Assembly (NCBI RefSeq): GCF_041435435.1
Contig: NZ_CP108494.1
Location: forward strand, 1,054,001 to 1,118,000
Direction of reading: 5' to 3'
DNA from: Streptomyces sp. NBC_01241
GTDB taxonomy: Bacteria > Actinomycetota > Actinomycetes > Streptomycetales > Streptomycetaceae
DNA: 64,000 bases
Shown: positions 60,890 to 64,000 of the stretch, one piece after another
Numbering within the stretch: the first letter of the stretch is position 1
How the letters are laid out: each line of letters opens with the position of its first letter
Position numbers and translations under genes: made by a program
Notes under the pieces: generated by a model
The model's input: the letters and a program-made list of their open reading frames with translations, nothing else
Database searches by the model: none
Told to the model about the DNA's origin: nothing

Positions 60890-62161
60890 GTGCTGGTAGC
60901 TGGTCGGTACCGCTTGACGTCCCCCATCGGCCGCGGCGGCATGGGTGAGGTGTGGCGAGCCTCCGACGAAGTGCTCGGCCGGGCGGTGGCCGTGAAGCTG
61001 CTGCTGGGCGACCACGCGGACGAGTCGTCGACGGCCCGGTTCCGCCTGGAGGCGCAGACGGCGGCCCGCCTGAGCCACCCTCACCTGGTGGCCGTGTTCG
61101 ACTTCGGTTCCTGGGAGAACCGTTTCTTCCTCGTGATGGAGCTCGTCGAAGGCAGAAGCCTGGGCGATCTGCTCGCAGCCGAGGAGCGGCTCGGCGCCGA
61201 GCAGGTCGCCCGGATCGCCGGTCAGGCCGCCGCGGGGCTCGCCGCCGCCCATCGGCAGGGCGTCGTGCACCGCGACATCAAGCCCGGGAACCTGATGCTG
61301 GACGCCGAAGGTTCCGTCAAGATCGGCGACTTCGGCATCGCCCAGTTCGTCGACGACCCCTCCGCCGCGCTGACCACCACGGGACAGATCGTCGGCACCA
61401 GTCTCTATCTCGCCCCGGAACGCGCCCTGGGCCGCACGGCCGGTGCGGCGTCCGACATGTACTCCCTCGGCTGTGTCATCTATCAACTCCTGCTGGGCGA
61501 GCCGCCGTTCCGCTCCGATACGGCCACAGCCACGCTCTATCAGCATGTCGATACCGCGCCCGTGCCGCTCGGGCAGCGCGGCGTCGACCTGTCCCCGGCC
61601 TTCGACTCCTACCTGCTGGGGCTGCTGGCGAAGCAGCCCGAGGACCGGCCCACCGCCCAGCAGGTCGCCGACTGGTTCCAGAGCGACGCGTGGCGGGGGC
61701 AGCCGGAACCCCTGCCGATGTACGCCCCCGCCCCTCCTCCGATGGCGCCCGGTGTTCCCCGTCCCCCGGCGTCCGCCGCCGCGTTCGGCGCGGCCCCGAC
61801 GCCCGCCGCCGCGCAGCAGGCCGAGGGCTCGACGACGTACCGCATGCCGCAGGCCGGTGGGCACAGACGGCGTGCGGCGGAGCGGGCCGCGCCCACGCCC
61901 CGGCGCACCAGTGCCCGCGAGGCCATCAGACGTCGGCCCAGAGTGGCGAGCGCCATCGCCGGTACGGTCGCCTTCCTCGCGGCCGTGTACCTGGGGATGA
62001 GCCTGTTCTCGCCGGATTCCAGCTCGGCCGACACGCCGGACAGCGGCTCCACCGCGACCACCGGCCCCGAGGCACCGGCGCCCGGCCAGCCGGCGCAGGA
62101 CAACGGGAACGACGAGGGCAACGGGGGCAGTCGGGACGACGGGGGCGACGAACAGGACTGA
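60890..62161 (+). CDS. membrane Ser/Thr protein kinase (PknB-like catalytic domain)
   Basis: A 423-residue kinase. The Gly loop is IGRGGMGEVW (13-22), the ATP Lys is Lys36 (VAVKLL), the catalytic loop is VHRDIKPGN (126-134) and DFG is at 147-149. A Pro-rich linker follows at about 270-330, then a single membrane segment at about 353-374 and a short Asp/Gly/Asn-rich extracellular tail of 50 residues with no PASTA domain. The start is GTG 60890. It probably senses or signals at the membrane, but no ligand domain is present. Confidence 0.93.
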   Translation: MLVAGRYRLTSPIGRGGMGEVWRASDEVLGRAVAVKLLLGDHADESSTARFRLEAQTAARLSHPHLVAVFDFGSWENRFFLVMELVEGRSLGDLLAAEERLGAEQVARIAGQAAAGLAAAHRQGVVHRDIKPGNLMLDAEGSVKIGDFGIAQFVDDPSAALTTTGQIVGTSLYLAPERALGRTAGAASDMYSLGCVIYQLLLGEPPFRSDTATATLYQHVDTAPVPLGQRGVDLSPAFDSYLLGLLAKQPEDRPTAQQVADWFQSDAWRGQPEPLPMYAPAPPPMAPGVPRPPASAAAFGAAPTPAAAQQAEGSTTYRMPQAGGHRRRAAERAAPTPRRTSAREAIRRRPRVASAIAGTVAFLAAVYLGMSLFSPDSSSADTPDSGSTATTGPEAPAPGQPAQDNGNDEGNGGSRDDGGDEQD

Positions 62162-62223
62162 GTTCCGCTCCGCCGCCGCCAGGCCCGGGCGGCCTCCGAC
62201 CTGAAGCGGCCCCTCCGCGATCC

Positions 62224-62242
62224 GGGATCGTTGTGCGATCCC
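62224..62242. terminator. weak hairpin after Ser/Thr kinase gene
   Basis: A 7-bp stem and 5-base loop without a T-run lie 63 bases downstream of the kinase stop. Confidence 0.4.
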
Positions 62243-62454
62243 ACCACCGCGGCTTGACCAGATTTGCCAAGTCCCCTGGCAGCCTGCGCAGTCCGTTGAC
62301 AAGGCCATGACGGCATGTGATGTTCGGTCGCTCGATCACGCTCCCGCACCCTGCCGTGGTTCGCCACATGCTGCGGGCCGGTTCATGCAACGACCTTGGC
62401 CGGTCGGCCGGTTGGACGCGCCGAAACCGCATGAAGGGGCGGCCCACCGGGCAT

Positions 62455-62580
62455 ATGACGGATAACCGTCAGGGGGTGGTGGCAATGGGCCGCATCAGGA
62501 TCGTCCGACGCCCGCAGCGGCCGTCGCAGCCGCCGCCCCTCGATCTGCGGACCCCGTCCGGCCGCCCGCTGCCGTACTGA
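62455..62580 (+). CDS. possible small basic peptide, 41 residues
   Basis: A short frame beginning MTDNRQGVVAMGRIRIVRRP and ending LRTPSGRPLPY. It is Arg- and Pro-rich. ATG 62485 with a GGGGG upstream would give 31 residues. The Pro-rich high-GC reading could be accidental. No family recognised. Confidence 0.3.
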   Translation: MTDNRQGVVAMGRIRIVRRPQRPSQPPPLDLRTPSGRPLPY

Positions 62581-62801
62581 GCACGCCCCGCGACCCAGCG
62601 GCACCGTGCTCTCCCCACCTGCGGCCCGGGAAGTTACCGCACGCCTGGTTGATGTTGCATCAGTGCGGTGCCGAGACGTCCGGACCCGATGCCGGACATC
62701 CGGGCCGGGTTCCGCACCAGCCCTCCTTGATCGATGATGATGCACAGGGCTGCCGTCCTCGGAACGGCACCGCCCGTCCCAGGAACAGGAAGGGGTTCCC
62801 C

Positions 62802-64000
62802 ATGCGGGAAACGACGCCGGACCGGTCTCCGTCGGACGATCCGACCGCCCCCGGCTCGGACGAGGATGCCCAGGTGATCGTGGTGGGGGCGGGGCCGGCG
62901 GGTTCGACCGCGGCCTTCCACCTCGCCAGGGCGGGCATCGACGTCCTGCTCCTGGAGAAGTCCCGCTTTCCCCGCGAGAAGGTGTGCGGGGACGGCCTGA
63001 CTCCACGGGCCGTGCATCAGCTCATCCGGATGGGCGTCGACATCAAGGCTCCGGGATGGACACGTTCGCGCGGGATGCGCTGGGTGGCCGGGAACCATCA
63101 GGTGCACATCGACTGGCCCGCGCTCGGGCGATACCCGGACTTCGGCCTCTCACGCAGCCGGCACGACTTCGACGACATCCTGGCCCGGCACGCCGTCGCC
63201 GCCGGAGCCCGGCTGCGCAGCGGCGTGAAGGTGACCCATCCGCTGACCGACCGCGCCGGTCGCATCACCGGCGTCGACGCCACGACCGAAGCGAAGGAGC
63301 CGCTCACCTTCCGCGCACCGATCGTCATCGCCGCCGACGGCGCCTCCGCCCGCCTCGCCCTCGCCATGGGCCTGCAGCGGGACCGCAAGAGGCAGATCGC
63401 GACGGCCGCCCGCCGCTACTACCGCAGCCCGGAACGCTCCCGGGAGGAGTACCTGGAGCTGTGGGCCGACCTCCGCTTCCCGGGCAGCGATCACTTCCTG
63501 CCCGGATACGGGTGGATCTTCCCCATGGGCGACGGCCGCGTCAACGTCGGTCTCGGTGCGCTGCCGCACCGACGGCACGGAAAGGCGGACCTGCGCGCCA
63601 CGTTGGACGAGTGGCTGGCCCGTACCCCGCACGCATGGGGACTGCGCGAGGAGAACGCCGAGGGCCCCGTCCGGAGTGCGGCCCTTCCGCTGGGCTTCAA
63701 CCGTCACCCCCTCTACACCCGGGGGCTCCTCCTCGTCGGCGACTCCGGAGGCATGATCAGCCCCTGGAACGGCGAGGGCATCGGCCAGGCCATGGAGGCC
63801 GGTGAAGTCGCGGCCGAGACCGCCACACTCGCCCTCGCGCTCCCCCGCGGCCCCGGGCGGGAGCGGGCGCTGCACGGCTACCCCGTCGAGATGAACCGCC
63901 GCTGGGGGCGGTACTACCGGCTGGGGAACACGGCCGCGGACCTCGTCTTCAGCCGGTCCGGCTTCCAGCCGGTCCTCAACCGTTACGTCATGGGATCGCC
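62802..64000 (+). CDS. geranylgeranyl reductase-family FAD oxidoreductase (partial, runs past window end)
   Basis: A flavoprotein starting at ATG 62802 behind AAGGGG and still open at 64000 (399 codons). The FAD loop GAGPAG is at 29-34. KSRFPREKVCGDGLTPRAV (about 52-70) is the marker of the geranylgeranyl reductase family, and LLLVGDSGGMISPWNGEGIGQAMEAG (about 309-334) is the second FAD motif. These enzymes reduce isoprenoid double bonds; some reduce menaquinone tails or act on other lipids. The acidic N-terminal 20 residues are unusual. No prenyl-pathway genes are visible in the window. Confidence 0.9.
   Translation, partial: MRETTPDRSPSDDPTAPGSDEDAQVIVVGAGPAGSTAAFHLARAGIDVLLLEKSRFPREKVCGDGLTPRAVHQLIRMGVDIKAPGWTRSRGMRWVAGNHQVHIDWPALGRYPDFGLSRSRHDFDDILARHAVAAGARLRSGVKVTHPLTDRAGRITGVDATTEAKEPLTFRAPIVIAADGASARLALAMGLQRDRKRQIATAARRYYRSPERSREEYLELWADLRFPGSDHFLPGYGWIFPMGDGRVNVGLGALPHRRHGKADLRATLDEWLARTPHAWGLREENAEGPVRSAALPLGFNRHPLYTRGLLLVGDSGGMISPWNGEGIGQAMEAGEVAAETATLALALPRGPGRERALHGYPVEMNRRWGRYYRLGNTAADLVFSRSGFQPVLNRYVMGS

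Larger units (their letters stand above)
62162..62801. other. long non-coding stretch before geranylgeranyl-reductase gene
   Basis: About 640 bases. It includes a 7-bp hairpin (GGGATCG with CGATCCC, 62224-62242) just after the kinase gene, a possible short reading frame at 62455-62580 and lower-GC patches near 62640-62740 that may hold the promoter of the next gene. No repeat or RNA gene recognised. Confidence 0.5.

Noticed and set aside
1..64000. CRISPR arrays, rRNA, tRNA and secondary-metabolite clusters
   Set aside because: No regularly spaced repeats, RNA gene signatures, polyketide or peptide synthetase modules are visible.

Overview
This 64 kb window has the very high GC, dense overlapping genes, GTG/TTG starts and GGAGG-type ribosome binding sites of a Streptomyces chromosome. 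The gene families agree: Tat and lipoprotein sugar-binding proteins, LacI and ROK sugar regulation, DUF6421, DUF5134, LVIVD and DUF305 proteins, FUSC and an acyltransferase-3. I see no rRNA, tRNA, CRISPR array, prophage or antibiotic gene cluster. The functions are mostly carbohydrate uptake and breakdown plus housekeeping metabolism, with one IS-rich scar region in the middle.

Region 1 (1-9.6 kb) is a sugar locus. A Tat-lipoprotein binding protein and two MalF/MalG-type permeases run leftward. They are divergent from a secreted GH27 alpha-galactosidase with a C-terminal NPCBM domain. A ROK sugar kinase and a divergent LacI regulator follow, with a GACAACGTTGTC palindrome between them. An M20 amidohydrolase remnant and an alpha/beta hydrolase close the region.

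Region 2 (9.6-29.4 kb) is housekeeping: a DUF6986 aldolase-like protein behind an IclR-like palindrome, etfB-etfA, a flavin reductase, a thioredoxin, an acyltransferase, a tightly overlapping DUF6421-SDR-threonine aldolase operon with a decayed downstream neighbour, glycerophosphodiesterase, GNAT, VOC, DUF5134, M56 peptidase, PAP2 and HAD genes, the divergent LVIVD/DUF305 pair and a ferredoxin-NADP reductase-like enzyme.

Region 3 (29.4-41.6 kb) is a scar. Two pieces of one Old Yellow Enzyme-type gene lie about 8.4 kb apart in the same orientation. Between them are an IS1380-family element, two directly repeated IS4-family elements (the second interrupted by an IS1182-family element), a Nudix hydrolase, an IS5 remnant and a small secreted ricin-type lectin. 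The IS1380 and IS4 ends all abut CTAG, a rare tetramer in such genomes. An IS607-type element (serine recombinase plus TnpB) sits just to the right. ArsR and glycosidase-like remnants show further decay.

Region 4 (41.7-48.5 kb) matches the known bxl xylobiose arrangement: binding protein, two permeases and a GH3 enzyme read leftward, with a divergent LacI regulator. Upstream of the binding protein are CGAA/TTCG inverted repeats of the kind described for Bxl regulators.

Region 5 (48.5-64 kb) holds GNAT, a cupin protein and a divergent Asp-box propeller protein sharing a GAAAGCGCT inverted repeat, uracil-DNA glycosylase, an N-acetylglucosamine-kinase-like ATPase, a CbiX-like protein, a lactonase, FUSC, a histidine kinase without an adjacent response regulator, an acyltransferase-3, an Lrp regulator, a Ser/Thr kinase and a geranylgeranyl-reductase-family flavoprotein that runs off the window end.
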